The notes under the pieces: generated by a model
Told to the model about the DNA's origin: nothing
The model's database searches: none
Seen by the model: only the letters and a program-made list of their open reading frames with translations
Made by a program: the position numbers and the translations under genes
Assembly (NCBI GenBank): GCA_965233625.1
Contig: OZ247499.1
Coordinates: 5,208,001 to 5,272,000, forward strand
Length of the DNA: 64,000 nt
Direction of reading: 5' to 3'
Origin: G965233625 sp965233625
GTDB lineage: Bacteria; Planctomycetota; Planctomycetia; Pirellulales; Pirellulaceae
Shown: positions 26,337 to 34,900 of the stretch, piece by piece
How positions within the stretch are numbered: position 1 is the first letter of the stretch
Layout: each line of letters opens with the position of its first letter

Positions 26337-26409
26337 GGTTGGGTAGCTCAGTTGGTAGAGCAACGGATTGAAAATCCGTGTGTCACCGGTTCGATCCCGG
26401 TCCCGACCA
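26337..26409 (+). tRNA. tRNA-Phe (anticodon GAA)
   Basis: A full cloverleaf can be drawn: acceptor stem GGTTGGG with CCCGACC (one T-G pair), D-stem GCTC/GAGC, anticodon stem ACGGA/TCCGT around the loop TTGAAAA with anticodon GAA at 26370-26372, T-stem ACCGG/CCGGT around TTCGATC. The discriminator base is A at 26409. The 3' CCA is not encoded. A terminator hairpin follows twelve bases later. Confidence 0.97.
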
Positions 26410-26420
26410 CTGCATAAATT

Positions 26421-26456
26421 AAGGGGTTTCACGCGATGTGAAGCCCCTTTTTCTTT
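26421..26456 (+). terminator. Rho-independent terminator after tRNA-Phe
   Basis: A 12-bp stem (AAGGGGTTTCAC 26421-26432, GTGAAGCCCCTT 26438-26449; one T-G wobble) around a five-base loop, running into TTTTTCTTTT. It ends the tRNA transcript before the tetR gene. The left arm and loop are nearly identical to the hairpin at 37624. Confidence 0.9.
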
Positions 26457-26576
26457 TGGCCATGCGTTAGTCCTGAGTGAAATCGCAGGCAGCTTGCAGG
26501 CGTTCTCTTCAAGTGCTGTTCAGATGCTGGGTTCCGCTGCAATTCTGAATAATCTTGAACGCAGGGCTTGCCTTGA

Positions 26577-26592
26577 ACAGACAGGTCTGTAT
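26577..26592. promoter_or_regulatory. Palindromic operator upstream of tetR
   Basis: ACAGACAGGTCTGT (26577-26590) is a palindrome with perfect 6-bp arms ACAGAC and GTCTGT about a 2-bp centre, ending ten bases before the tetR ATG at 26602. Its reverse complement, extended by two bases, is found exactly at 27223-27238 in front of the enzyme cluster. Two copies flanking a TetR gene make it the likely TetR binding site and imply autorepression. Confidence 0.75.
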
Positions 26593-26601
26593 ATTTATGG
26601 C

Positions 26602-27195
26602 ATGAGCAAGACACGCCCCCGTAAATCTGACGCGAGACAACGGCTGATCGAAACTGCCGAACGGTTGTTTTATGCCGAAGGCATTCACGCGGTTGGTATC
26701 GACCGGATCATTGCGGAGGCAGAGGTCGCCAAGATGACGCTCTACAATCACTTTGGCTCGAAGGATGACCTGATCCTGGCCGTGTTGCAGTACCGGGAAG
26801 AGAAGTTCGATAGCCTCTTCGAGAAGTGGATGGGGCAACATGTCGCGGCGGGCCTGGACCGGCTGGAAGCGTTTTTTGCGGCGCTCAAAGACTGGTTTGC
26901 AAGCCCTGGCTTCCGGGGATGCATGTTCATCAATGCTTGTGCCGAGTTGGCGGACGCCGGGCATGCAGGTTCGCAATTCTCAGCCCAGCACAAAGAGCGC
27001 TTTCATGCCATGCTGAAAGAGGTCATTGCCGGCACTGCTGGTTCGAAGGCGGCGGAATCGCTTACACCGGCGATTTCACTGTTGGTGGAAGGGGCGATTG
27101 TCACCGCCGTTATGCAGCAGTCGCCAGCTCCGGCGGATGTCGCCAGGGATGCGGCGCTGGCGCTTGTCTCGAAAAATTCAAGAAGTCGTAAGTAA
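26602..27195 (+). CDS. TetR/AcrR-family transcriptional regulator
   Basis: 197 residues from ATG at 26602. The open frame extends upstream through the tRNA, but the true start follows the palindromic operator. The N-terminal helix-turn-helix (about residues 12-55) is typical: R-Q-R-L-I-E-T-A-E-R-L-F-Y-A-E-G, I-D-R-I-I-A-E-A-E-V-A-K-M-T-L-Y-N-H-F, S-K-D-D-L-I. The C-terminal ligand-binding domain has Cys in G-C-M-F-I-N-A-C, seen in several electrophile-sensing TetR proteins. It is the probable repressor of itself and the detoxification cluster that follows. Confidence 0.92.
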   Translation: MSKTRPRKSDARQRLIETAERLFYAEGIHAVGIDRIIAEAEVAKMTLYNHFGSKDDLILAVLQYREEKFDSLFEKWMGQHVAAGLDRLEAFFAALKDWFASPGFRGCMFINACAELADAGHAGSQFSAQHKERFHAMLKEVIAGTAGSKAAESLTPAISLLVEGAIVTAVMQQSPAPADVARDAALALVSKNSRSRK

Positions 27196-27220
27196 GGTTC
27201 TCTTTTTTTTACAACGTAAT

Positions 27221-27238
27221 ATACAGACCTGTCTGTAT
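27221..27238. promoter_or_regulatory. Second TetR operator, in front of the detoxification cluster
   Basis: ATACAGACCTGTCTGTAT, an 18-bp palindrome with perfect 8-bp arms about a CT centre. Sixteen of its bases are the reverse complement of the site before tetR. It lies 19 bases before the ATG of the hydrolase gene, where a bound repressor would block transcription. Ribosome binding site GAGAGG follows at 27245-27250. Confidence 0.8.
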
Positions 27239-27256
27239 TATCAAGAGAGGTGCAAG

Positions 27257-27994
27257 ATGTCCGGATCCACCAGAACTGAACCGTCCACCATCGTTTACGG
27301 AGCAGGCCGCAAACCCGATGCCGCCATTCCGCGTCCCGGCTTAGAGCTGCGCAAGGGTAGCGTTGCTGTGGTCGTCACTGATCCCCAGAACGATTTCCTC
27401 AGCCCGCAGGGGGTCACATGGGGCGTCGTTGGTCAGAACGTTTCAGACAACAACACGGTGGAAAACATCGGCCGGTTGTTTGCTGCCTCGAAAGATAACG
27501 ACGTGCCATTGTTCATCAGCCCGCACTACTACTACGCCCAGGATCACAGGTGGCAGTTTGAAGGAGCGCTGGAGCGGCTGATGCACGACATTCAGATGTT
27601 CGACCGCCCGGATGCTCTCGACCTCACGAACTTCGACGGTTCGGGCGCCGATTGGCTGGAGCAGTACAAGCCCTTCATCAACGATGGACAGACGGTCATC
27701 ACCAGCCCGCACAAAGTCTTCGGGCCAGAGTCGAACGATCTCGTCTTGCAACTTCGCAAACGAGGAATTGACCAGGTAATTCTCGCCGGGATGTCGGCCA
27801 ATCTGTGCGTCGAATCCCACTTGCGGGAACTTCTGGAACAGGGCTTCGAGGTCGCCGTGGCTGGCGACGCTACCGCAGCAGCTCAAGTTCCGGGCTTCGA
27901 CGGCTACGAAGCGGCGATGACCAACTTCCGCTTCCTCGCCAGTGACCTGTGGAGCACCCGCGAAGCCATTGAGCGACTGTCGGCACTCACGTAA
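27257..27994 (+). CDS. Isochorismatase-family cysteine hydrolase
   Basis: 245 residues from ATG at 27257, with GAGAGG seven bases upstream. The isochorismatase-like triad is visible: Asp42 in V-V-T-D-P-Q-N-D-F, Lys153 in S-P-H-K-V-F-G-P, and the nucleophile Cys184 in G-M-S-A-N-L-C-V-E-S-H. The segment Q-N-D-F-L-S-P-x-G and the ~30-residue N-terminal extension fit the broad cysteine hydrolase branch (amidohydrolase/nicotinamidase-like) rather than true isochorismatase. First gene of the cluster controlled by the palindrome at 27221. Confidence 0.9.
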   Translation: MSGSTRTEPSTIVYGAGRKPDAAIPRPGLELRKGSVAVVVTDPQNDFLSPQGVTWGVVGQNVSDNNTVENIGRLFAASKDNDVPLFISPHYYYAQDHRWQFEGALERLMHDIQMFDRPDALDLTNFDGSGADWLEQYKPFINDGQTVITSPHKVFGPESNDLVLQLRKRGIDQVILAGMSANLCVESHLRELLEQGFEVAVAGDATAAAQVPGFDGYEAAMTNFRFLASDLWSTREAIERLSALT

Positions 27995-28046
27995 CGCGTA
28001 CGTCGAAGACGCATTTTTCTGACCTTTCGATCTGGAGACTTAAACT

Positions 28047-29009
28047 ATGAACACGCACAAGACCACTGGTATCGCACTGGCTCTGGCAACTCTCGTTTCT
28101 TTTGTCTCGCCTGGCAAAGCGGCTGAACCACAGACTCCGGCGCCGCAGGTTTATTACCGGACCGTCAAGATCGACGGCCTGGATATCTTCTACCGGGAGG
28201 CTGGGCGAAGGGATGCCCCGACGGTGTTGCTGCTGCACGGTTTTCCAACATCGTCGCACATGTTCCGCAATCTGATCCCCGCACTGGCTGACAAGTACCA
28301 CGTTGTCGCCCCGGACTATCCGGGCTTCGGTTCCAGTTCCATGCCCGCCGTGGATGAGTTCGAGTACACCTTCGACAATCTGGCGGACGTCGTTGAGAAA
28401 TTCACTGGCAAGCTGGCGTTAAAGAAGTATTCGATCTACGTCATGGATTACGGAGCGCCGGTCGGCTTCCGGCTCGCCGTCAAACACCCGGAACGGGTTG
28501 AGGCATTGATCGTGCAGAACGGCAATGCCTATGAAGAAGGCCTCGACAATGACTTCTGGAAACCGCTCAAGTCGTACTGGAAAAATCGCACCAGGAAGCA
28601 AGGCGACAAATTGCGATCACTGCTGACGCTCGATGCAACCAGATGGCAATACACCCACGGTGTTCGCAACGTCGAGAAGATCAGCCCCGACACTTGGGGG
28701 CACGTCCAGCCGCTCTTGGACCGTCCTGGAAATCAAGAGATTCAGTTAGCCCTGTTCTACAGCTACGGCAGCAATCCTTCGCTGTACCCCAAGTGGCAAG
28801 CGTATTTCCGCAAGCATCAGCCTCCCACGCTTATCGTGTGGGGCAAAAACGATGCGATTTTCCCGGCTGCGGGAGCGTATCCCTACAAACGTGATCTCAA
28901 GAATCTGGAATTCCATCTGCTCGATACGGGCCACTTCGCCCTGGAGGAAGACGGGGCGGTAATCGCTGCACGCATCCGTGACTTCCTTGCCAGACAACTG
29001 CCCCGGTAA
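28047..29009 (+). CDS. Exported alpha/beta hydrolase, epoxide-hydrolase/dehalogenase-like
   Basis: 320 residues from ATG at 28047. A signal peptide (1-26, ending G-K-A-A) precedes a Y-R-E-A-G...L-L-L-H-G-F-P-T-S-S opening with the oxyanion H-G-F-P. The nucleophile elbow is V-M-D-Y-G-A-P-V-G (Asp134), the form used by epoxide hydrolases and haloalkane dehalogenases rather than esterases. The late acid region W-G-K-N-D-A-I-F-P and the catalytic His in D-T-G-H-F-A-L-E-E are present. It lies 52 bp after the first cluster gene. Likely detoxifies a reactive epoxide or halide in the periplasm (inference). Confidence 0.88.
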   Translation: MNTHKTTGIALALATLVSFVSPGKAAEPQTPAPQVYYRTVKIDGLDIFYREAGRRDAPTVLLLHGFPTSSHMFRNLIPALADKYHVVAPDYPGFGSSSMPAVDEFEYTFDNLADVVEKFTGKLALKKYSIYVMDYGAPVGFRLAVKHPERVEALIVQNGNAYEEGLDNDFWKPLKSYWKNRTRKQGDKLRSLLTLDATRWQYTHGVRNVEKISPDTWGHVQPLLDRPGNQEIQLALFYSYGSNPSLYPKWQAYFRKHQPPTLIVWGKNDAIFPAAGAYPYKRDLKNLEFHLLDTGHFALEEDGAVIAARIRDFLARQLPR

Positions 29010-29065
29010 CCCTGCCAGCCGGCAGCGTGCAGAGTGAATGCCCATATCCATCAACGGAGACGACA

Positions 29066-29722
29066 ATGACCAATCTGCTACACATTGACGCCAGCCCACG
29101 AGGCGAGCGGTCGCACACAAGAAGCCTCACTGCCGGATTCCTTGAGCAGTGGCGGAAAGCCTATCCGCTGGATGCTGTCAGCTACCGCGACATCGGACGC
29201 GACCCGGTTCCTCATGTCACGGAGGATTGGATTGCTGGTGCATTTTCGCCACCGGAAAAACGCACCAATAGCATGAGAGCCGCCCTTTGCCTCAGTGATG
29301 AACTGGTTGACGAGTTTCTTACGGCGGACCTCATCGTGGCGGGGATTCCCTTTTACAACTTCGGAATGCCCAGCGGATTCAAAGCGTACATCGACCAGAT
29401 CGTTCGCGTCGGGCGCACCTTTTCGTTCGATCCCGAAAACCAAAACGCGCCATTTCGCCCATTGACCTCTGGAAAACGGCTGATTGCCGTCGTTTCCCGT
29501 GGTGACGGGGGCTACGGTCCCGGAGGGAGGAATGAAACACGCAATCATCTCGATCCGCATTTGAGAACGGCGTTCGACTTCATCGGTGTGACGGATGTGA
29601 CCATCGTAGCTGTCGAGAACGACGAACATGGCGGAACAGCCTTGGCGGAATCTCTCGGCGCCGCTCGCGAGAAACTTAGCCAGCTTGTAGGGCCGGACAA
29701 GCTAACGCCATGCCGCGTTTGA
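29066..29722 (+). CDS. azoR: FMN-dependent NADH:quinone/azo reductase (AzoR family)
   Basis: 218 residues from ATG at 29066 with GGAG upstream; the frame opens 13 codons earlier, but this is the family start (L-L-H-I-D-A-S-P-R-G-E-R-S). Flavodoxin-like fold with the FMN phosphate-binding S-P-R-G-x-R-S, the P-F-Y-N-F-G-M-P-S-G-F-K-A-Y-I-D flavin segment and S-R-G-D-G-G-Y. Such enzymes reduce quinones and azo compounds by two electrons and are induced by electrophiles. Third gene of the cluster. Confidence 0.9.
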   Translation: MTNLLHIDASPRGERSHTRSLTAGFLEQWRKAYPLDAVSYRDIGRDPVPHVTEDWIAGAFSPPEKRTNSMRAALCLSDELVDEFLTADLIVAGIPFYNFGMPSGFKAYIDQIVRVGRTFSFDPENQNAPFRPLTSGKRLIAVVSRGDGGYGPGGRNETRNHLDPHLRTAFDFIGVTDVTIVAVENDEHGGTALAESLGAAREKLSQLVGPDKLTPCRV

Positions 29723-29771
29723 CGAGTTAGGCCGGCGATCTATCCACCTGTTCTTTCCTTAGGAAACTGAA

Positions 29772-30299
29772 ATGAAAAACAAAGCCACTTATTCCACGCC
29801 GGATGTCCCGTCTGTTTCGCAGCCGGACAAGCCGTCGTCAACATCCATTCGACCACCGTTCACGCTGGAATCCGCCACTGCCAAAGTGCGGGCTGCCGAG
29901 GACGCCTGGAACAGCCGTGATCCGCATCGTGTCTCACTGGCTTACTCAGAAGACTCGCAGTGGAGAAACCGGAGTCAGTTCATCCTTGGCCGGGAGCAGA
30001 TTCGAGAGTTCCTGAGCGACAAGTGGGAAAAGGAACTCGACTACCGCCTCACAAAGTCGCTCTGGAGCTTTACGGAAAACCGGATCGCCGTCCGCTTTCA
30101 GTACGAGTACCACAACGCAGACGGGCAGTGGTTCCGGGCCTATGGCAACGAGCTCTGGGAGTTTGACGAAGCGGGACTGATGCGACGTCGAGAGGCCAGC
30201 ATCAACGATGTCGCCATCGAAGAAAGGGACCGCAAGTTCCACTGGTCAGCCCCCGGCCCACGCCCGGAAGAAGACGCTGGCATTCCTGCTGTCGCCTGA
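29772..30299 (+). CDS. DUF1348 / nuclear-transport-factor-2-like protein
   Basis: 175 residues from ATG at 29772, RBS region TTAGGAAACTG. The first ~30 residues are Ser/Pro-rich and poorly conserved. The DUF1348 domain follows: A-E-D-A-W-N-S-R-D-P, S-E-D-S-Q-W-R-N-R, F-L-S-D-K-W-E-K-E-L-D-Y-R-L, V-R-F-Q-Y-E-Y, G-N-E-L-W-E-F, R-R-E-A-S-I-N-D. NTF2-like cone fold of unknown substrate; frequently found in TetR-controlled stress clusters. Fourth gene of the cluster. Confidence 0.9.
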   Translation: MKNKATYSTPDVPSVSQPDKPSSTSIRPPFTLESATAKVRAAEDAWNSRDPHRVSLAYSEDSQWRNRSQFILGREQIREFLSDKWEKELDYRLTKSLWSFTENRIAVRFQYEYHNADGQWFRAYGNELWEFDEAGLMRRREASINDVAIEERDRKFHWSAPGPRPEEDAGIPAVA

Positions 30300-30318
30300 T
30301 CAATACGAAGGAAGCGCG

Positions 30319-30335
30319 AATCAAAGATTTTGATT
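30319..30335. promoter_or_regulatory. Small palindrome in the 111-bp gap inside the cluster
   Basis: AATCAAA (30319-30325) and TTTGATT (30329-30335) form perfect 7-bp arms about a 3-bp centre. It sits in the widest gap of the cluster, 75 bases before the AhpD-like gene, and is AT-rich unlike its surroundings. It could be a second operator or an internal promoter, perhaps for the downstream sigma factor. This is a weak call based on symmetry and position. Confidence 0.35.
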
Positions 30336-30410
30336 TTGCGAAGTAAGAAATCTGTGCCTCACGGCGTCCAACAGTAACCACCCAGTTATTTTCATCACAA
30401 GGAGAAGAAG

Positions 30411-30956
30411 ATGCCTCGTATCCACCCTGTTAATCGATCCACGGCTGATGCAAAGACCGCCGATCTGCTCGGATCGGTCGAGAAGAAGATGGGCCTCGTT
30501 CCGAACATCATCGCGACGATGGCGAATTCCCCAGCCGTCGCACAATCGTATCTGGGATTCAGCCAGTCACTCTCCAGCGGGCAGCTTCCGGCACGCTTGC
30601 GTGAGCAGATCTCGCTGGTCGTTGGCGAGACGAACAGCTGCGAATACTGCCTGGCAGCGCACACAACGCTGGGCAAAGGAGCCGGGTTGACCGAAGGGGA
30701 AACCTGCGACGCCCGCCGTGCTGAAGCCAAAGATGACAAGGAACGCGCCGCTCTCCGGTTCGCCCGCACAATCGTCAACGAGCGTGGCCGGGTTACGGAC
30801 GATGAGCTGCAGTCCGTGCGGCAAGCCGGTTACGACGACGGCCAGATTGCCGAGATTGTGGCGAATGTCGCCCTCAACATCTTTACCAACTACTTCAATC
30901 ATGTGGCAGGTACGGAAGTCGATTTTCCGGCCGCCCCAGAATTGACAGTGGCGTAA
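30411..30956 (+). CDS. AhpD-like carboxymuconolactone decarboxylase-family protein
   Basis: 181 residues from ATG at 30411 with AAGGAGAAGA upstream. The redox core is E-Q-I-S-L-V-V-G-E-T-N-S-C-E-Y-C-L-A-A-H, giving Glu65, Cys77, Cys80 and His84, the arrangement of the AhpD catalytic site. The N-terminal half matches uncharacterised peroxidase-related proteins of this family (V-P-N-I-I-A-T-M-A-N-S-P-A-V). Likely a disulfide-based peroxidase or reductase acting on peroxides or quinones. Fifth gene of the cluster. Confidence 0.92.
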   Translation: MPRIHPVNRSTADAKTADLLGSVEKKMGLVPNIIATMANSPAVAQSYLGFSQSLSSGQLPARLREQISLVVGETNSCEYCLAAHTTLGKGAGLTEGETCDARRAEAKDDKERAALRFARTIVNERGRVTDDELQSVRQAGYDDGQIAEIVANVALNIFTNYFNHVAGTEVDFPAAPELTVA

Positions 30957-31038
30957 CCAGGCAGACAAGCACCCGGCCGGTAGTATGCCGGCCGGGCGCC
31001 TTGCAGATTCGTGTCGCAGGAGTCCAGCCGCCAACATC

Positions 31039-31650
31039 ATGAGCCGGGACAACGAACCACTCTATGTCGCCTTACTGCACGGCGGCGACCAGCGGGACGC
31101 TGCTCTTTCCGGGTTGCGAGCGATCCTGCTGCGTAATCTTCGCAAGGCGTTAACGAGTTACGCTCGTGCTGACGACTCGTTTCTTGAAGACGCCGTGCAA
31201 GATTCTCTCTTGCATATTCTTGATCGGCTGGATCGGTTTGAAGGCCGCAGCCGGTTTGTTACTTGGGCGACGACTATCGCAATCCGTGTCGCTATGACGG
31301 AACTGCGGCGACTCCGCTGGCGGGATGTGTCTCTTGACCAGGTGGTTGACGATACAAGCCCGCTTTCTCTTTTTGTGACCGATGATAGGCCGGGACCCGG
31401 TAACCAGTTCGAGCTAAATACAATTCTTGAGAAAATGCAGGAAGTTATTAACACGCAACTAACGGAGAAGCAGCGAACGGCGCTGCTGGCCGAGATGAAA
31501 GGGATGCCGCAGGAAGAAATTGCCCGGCAACTCGGCAGCAATCGCAACGCCTTATACAAACTGACGCACGACGCCCGCAAGAAGTTGAAACAAGGGTTGG
31601 AGGCGACCGGATATGGCGCCGACGACATTCGCGCCGCCTTTGCCAGATGA
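31039..31650 (+). CDS. ECF-type RNA polymerase sigma factor
   Basis: 203 residues from ATG at 31039; the frame opens 18 codons earlier without a better start. Sigma region 2 contains D-A-V-Q-D-S-L-L-H-I-L-D-R-L-D-R-F-E-G-R-S-R-F-V-T-W-A-T-T-I (about 50-80; core given in parts), and region 4 contains L-T-E-K-Q-R-T-A-L-L-A-E-M, then M-P-Q-E-E-I-A-R-Q-L and R-N-A-L-Y-K-L-T-H-D-A-R-K-K-L. It follows the AhpD-like gene by 82 bp and overlaps the anti-sigma gene by 38 bp, so it is part of the cluster. Confidence 0.9.
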   Translation: MSRDNEPLYVALLHGGDQRDAALSGLRAILLRNLRKALTSYARADDSFLEDAVQDSLLHILDRLDRFEGRSRFVTWATTIAIRVAMTELRRLRWRDVSLDQVVDDTSPLSLFVTDDRPGPGNQFELNTILEKMQEVINTQLTEKQRTALLAEMKGMPQEEIARQLGSNRNALYKLTHDARKKLKQGLEATGYGADDIRAAFAR

Positions 31651-31897
31651 GGACCGGAAGATGCCGCTCTTGAAGAAAGAACTGGAAGGCTTGCTACATC
31701 TGGTCGGCCTCACCAACGACAAAGAAATCAACTGCGAGCAGTGTCTTGCGTTGGTCGCTGAGTTTGCTGAATACGAACTGGCAGGGAAGTCCGTGCCAGA
31801 AAGCCTCAAGATGGTCGAGCAACATCTATCTGTGTGCCCGGAGTGCCGGGAAGAGTACGAAGCCTTACAACGGGTTTTGGGTGATTTGCACGAGTAG
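31613..31897 (+). CDS. Small zinc-finger anti-sigma factor
   Basis: 94 residues from ATG at 31613, inside the 3' end of the sigma gene in another frame, the usual translational coupling of sigma/anti-sigma pairs. Cysteines occur as I-N-C-E-Q-C and H-L-S-V-C-P-E-C, so H-x3-C-x2-C is present as in ZAS/zf-HC2 anti-sigma domains. There is no membrane segment, suggesting a soluble cytosolic anti-sigma such as RsrA/ChrR-type sensors. Thiol oxidation releasing the sigma factor is inference. End of the cluster. Confidence 0.82.
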   Translation: MAPTTFAPPLPDEDRKMPLLKKELEGLLHLVGLTNDKEINCEQCLALVAEFAEYELAGKSVPESLKMVEQHLSVCPECREEYEALQRVLGDLHE

Positions 31898-31984
31898 ATC
31901 CGCACAAGCAGAATTCACAACCGCCGTTCGATGCGGCGGCCAGGCAACTTTGAACTGGAAACTGACCCGGAAGCTAAATTCGAT

Positions 31985-34900
31985 CTACTTTGCAGCGGCT
32001 TCCTGTGTGGATGCGACACGTTGCCAGAACGAGTCCCAGGCCTGATGATCCTCGTCTGGCAATTTCTTAAGCTGTGGTTGCTCCCTGACAGCCTTTAAAT
32101 CAGGATCCTGCAGCCAGTGGCTCCAGCGTTTCTGCACCAGCGGCCGCTTCTCTTTCTCTTTGGCGTAGATGGACTGATGGAGTTTGAATTCGTCTTCCAG
32201 CCACTTAAGACATTGAGACTGGACTTTGGCATCGCCTGTCTCTTCGAACGTCAGTGCGGCCAGGCAGGCGGCGTCGTACCGGTGCTGTTTTTCAAAGTCT
32301 TTTTCAAAAGAAGGTTCCGCCTCGAAGGCTGCCAGGTACATGTTGTATGCCTGCTCTGGTGACTTGTACTTTTGGGCGAAATTGGCCAGTTCCAGCTGCT
32401 TGCTGGCTGGCATAGCGGTTCCCTCCTGGAATTCCGCCAGCTCCTTTTCCAGCTGCAGATTCTTGTCGCAATCCCGAAGAGTATTGGGCAGCGATTTCGA
32501 GAGCGGGTGATCTTCTTTCACCATCGCCAGGGCGGCCTTGATGGGGGCCTTTGCCTGTTCGAACTTACCCGCCTTAAACAACGCAGACCCTTCGATCACG
32601 GGGCAGTATGGATTGGAGGGTTCTACTTTCGCACTCAACGCCGCATATTTTGCCGCCTCGTTAAAACGATTGGTCTTGAGATAGAGCAACGCCAGGTTGT
32701 AATGAACCCCCTGGGTATTGTCATTGATCTGCAAAGCCCTCAGATAAGCAATCTCCGCCTCTTCAAGCTTGTCCAGCTTTTCCAGGGTCGTCGCGTAGAT
32801 CCCTAGAATGTTCGCGTCAGGCCGTAACTTCAAGGATTTCTGATAGGCCTCGGCGGCTTCCGCATACCGCTTCTGGTCTCGCAGCAGTTTGCCAAGATTG
32901 CTGAAAGATGCAGCGTCTTCCGGATCGACTTCAATCGCCTTCCTGAAGTTCTTCTCAGCCTCGTCATCGCGGCCGGTTTCCAGCAGCATGGCGGCGAAGT
33001 TGTTCAGCGTCATCGCGTCGTCAGGTTCGACCTCCAGCGATTTCAAAAAGTAAACTTCCGCTTCCTTGAATCGCTTGGTGACAAAATAGAGTGTTGCCAG
33101 ATTGTTATTAATCTCAGCCGATTCAGGTTTTACGTCCAGCGCCCGCTTAAAGAACCGCTCGGCGTCCTCGAACTGATTGACCGAGTAAAGCAGGCTGCCA
33201 AGATCGACCATGATCTCTGTCGACTTAGGATCAATCTTCAACGCCGCAAGGTAGACTCGTGCCGCTTCGTTTCTTTTGCCCGTCTTGCCGAGCAGTTCCC
33301 CGAGGGAGCGGTAGTTGGCGATTTCCTGCGGGTCGGCTTTGATCTGTTCCCGGTAGAGTTTCTCAGCTTCGGCAAACCGTTTTTGCGCTTCGTAGAGTTC
33401 GCCTAGCTGGCGAGTTGCGGCGCGGTCCTTCTTTTCCAATTCAAGCACCCGCTGAAAGATGGTCTCCGCCTCGATTGAACGCTCAGTCACAACCAGTAGG
33501 TTTCCAAGATTTCGGTAAGCCCGAGCGTTTCCTGGTTCCGCGCTAATTACCTCCCGGTACAGCGTTTCGGCTTCTTCAAAGTTTTTCTTCTCCTTAAGAA
33601 CAACGCCAAGATTCAACTTCGCGCGGTGATTTTCCGGGTCGAGTTCAACCGCGAGGCGAAGGTGCCTGTCTCGCTCTTCAAAACGGCCTAATTCGCCTAA
33701 CAATAGGCCGTAGTCCGCATGCGCGTCAGAGTTGTCACGATCAAGGTTAAGTGCTCTTAGGTAGAACACCTCTGCTTCAGCGTGCTGTCCCCCACGATGA
33801 AGGTTTAGTGCCATATTGTAATTAGGCTTAAATGAATCGCCTCCAAGCCGGACGCTATGCATGTAAGCCTTATGCGCTTCTACTGTGTGATTGAGTTTGG
33901 CCGCGAGATTCCCAAATCGATTGTATGCCTCTGCCGAATCTTGGATGAGTTCAATAGAAAGTTTGAGATGCTTTTCAGCTTCTTCATGTTCGCCGCTGTC
34001 AGTAAGCACTTTCCCTAGGTACAAATGAGCGTCTGGAATTCTGTCGTCGACGACGAGAGCGCGACGATAGGCATCCTCTGCATATTCGAGCCGACCAATT
34101 TCAAGCATCGTTTTCCCGAGGTTAACATGCGCAACGGCCAAGTCTGGTTTCAAGCTGATAGCAGCGCTGAATGCTCTCCATTTCACGTACGGGGACCCGG
34201 ACAACTCCGCAAGTTTCAGCCACAGATAAAGGTCTCTCGATTCATTAAGCGTGGCGCGTTCCAGAAGGGATTCGGCTTCCGTTTTACGTCCTTCTTCCAC
34301 TAAGACTCTCGCTAGAACCGCAACTAACTCAGGGTGTTGCTTTGCTGCGACTTTATCTGTTGCAAGCGTTACTATTGACGGGTCTGGATTTGTCCAGTCG
34401 AAGGACCGAAAATGATCTTTCCACGGCCCCGGATCGGCCTTTTGCGCCGCAGTGCGTAACCAGGCGCCGTGTCCAGCATCGACGTCGCGTTTGAGTGCTC
34501 CTGCAAAGTCATCCATTGCGCGCACCCACAACCATGGAGTGCGCGATTTCATTGCAGCGGAAGCGAGCTGCTGCGAATTCATCTTTGCGGGCGTCCATCC
34601 GTTCTTTTCGAACAGCTTGGTATATCCTTCGCGTGATCCCTTCAAGGGACTGACTTCACCTTTCAGATCGACGGTCGCCGCATCGAGCCGAATTGTCTCC
34701 ACTGCGGCCCGGAGTTCGAGATCTTTCTGGGCCAGTTCAATGCTCCGCCGTAAAGCATCGTGGCGTGCCTCAATTTCCTCTGATACGGGAAGTCCTGCGT
34801 TTTCCAGCAGCGTGTTGGCTTTGCTCAACCGGGCTTCGGCCGCGACGACTTCGCTTTCCCAGATCTGCGGATGACGGGCTAGCTCCGTGTATCCGCTGCG

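Noticed and set aside
26368..26601. Upstream extension of the TetR frame through the tRNA
   Set aside because: It would read through tRNA-Phe, a terminator and the operator; the Met at 26602 fits the TetR family start.
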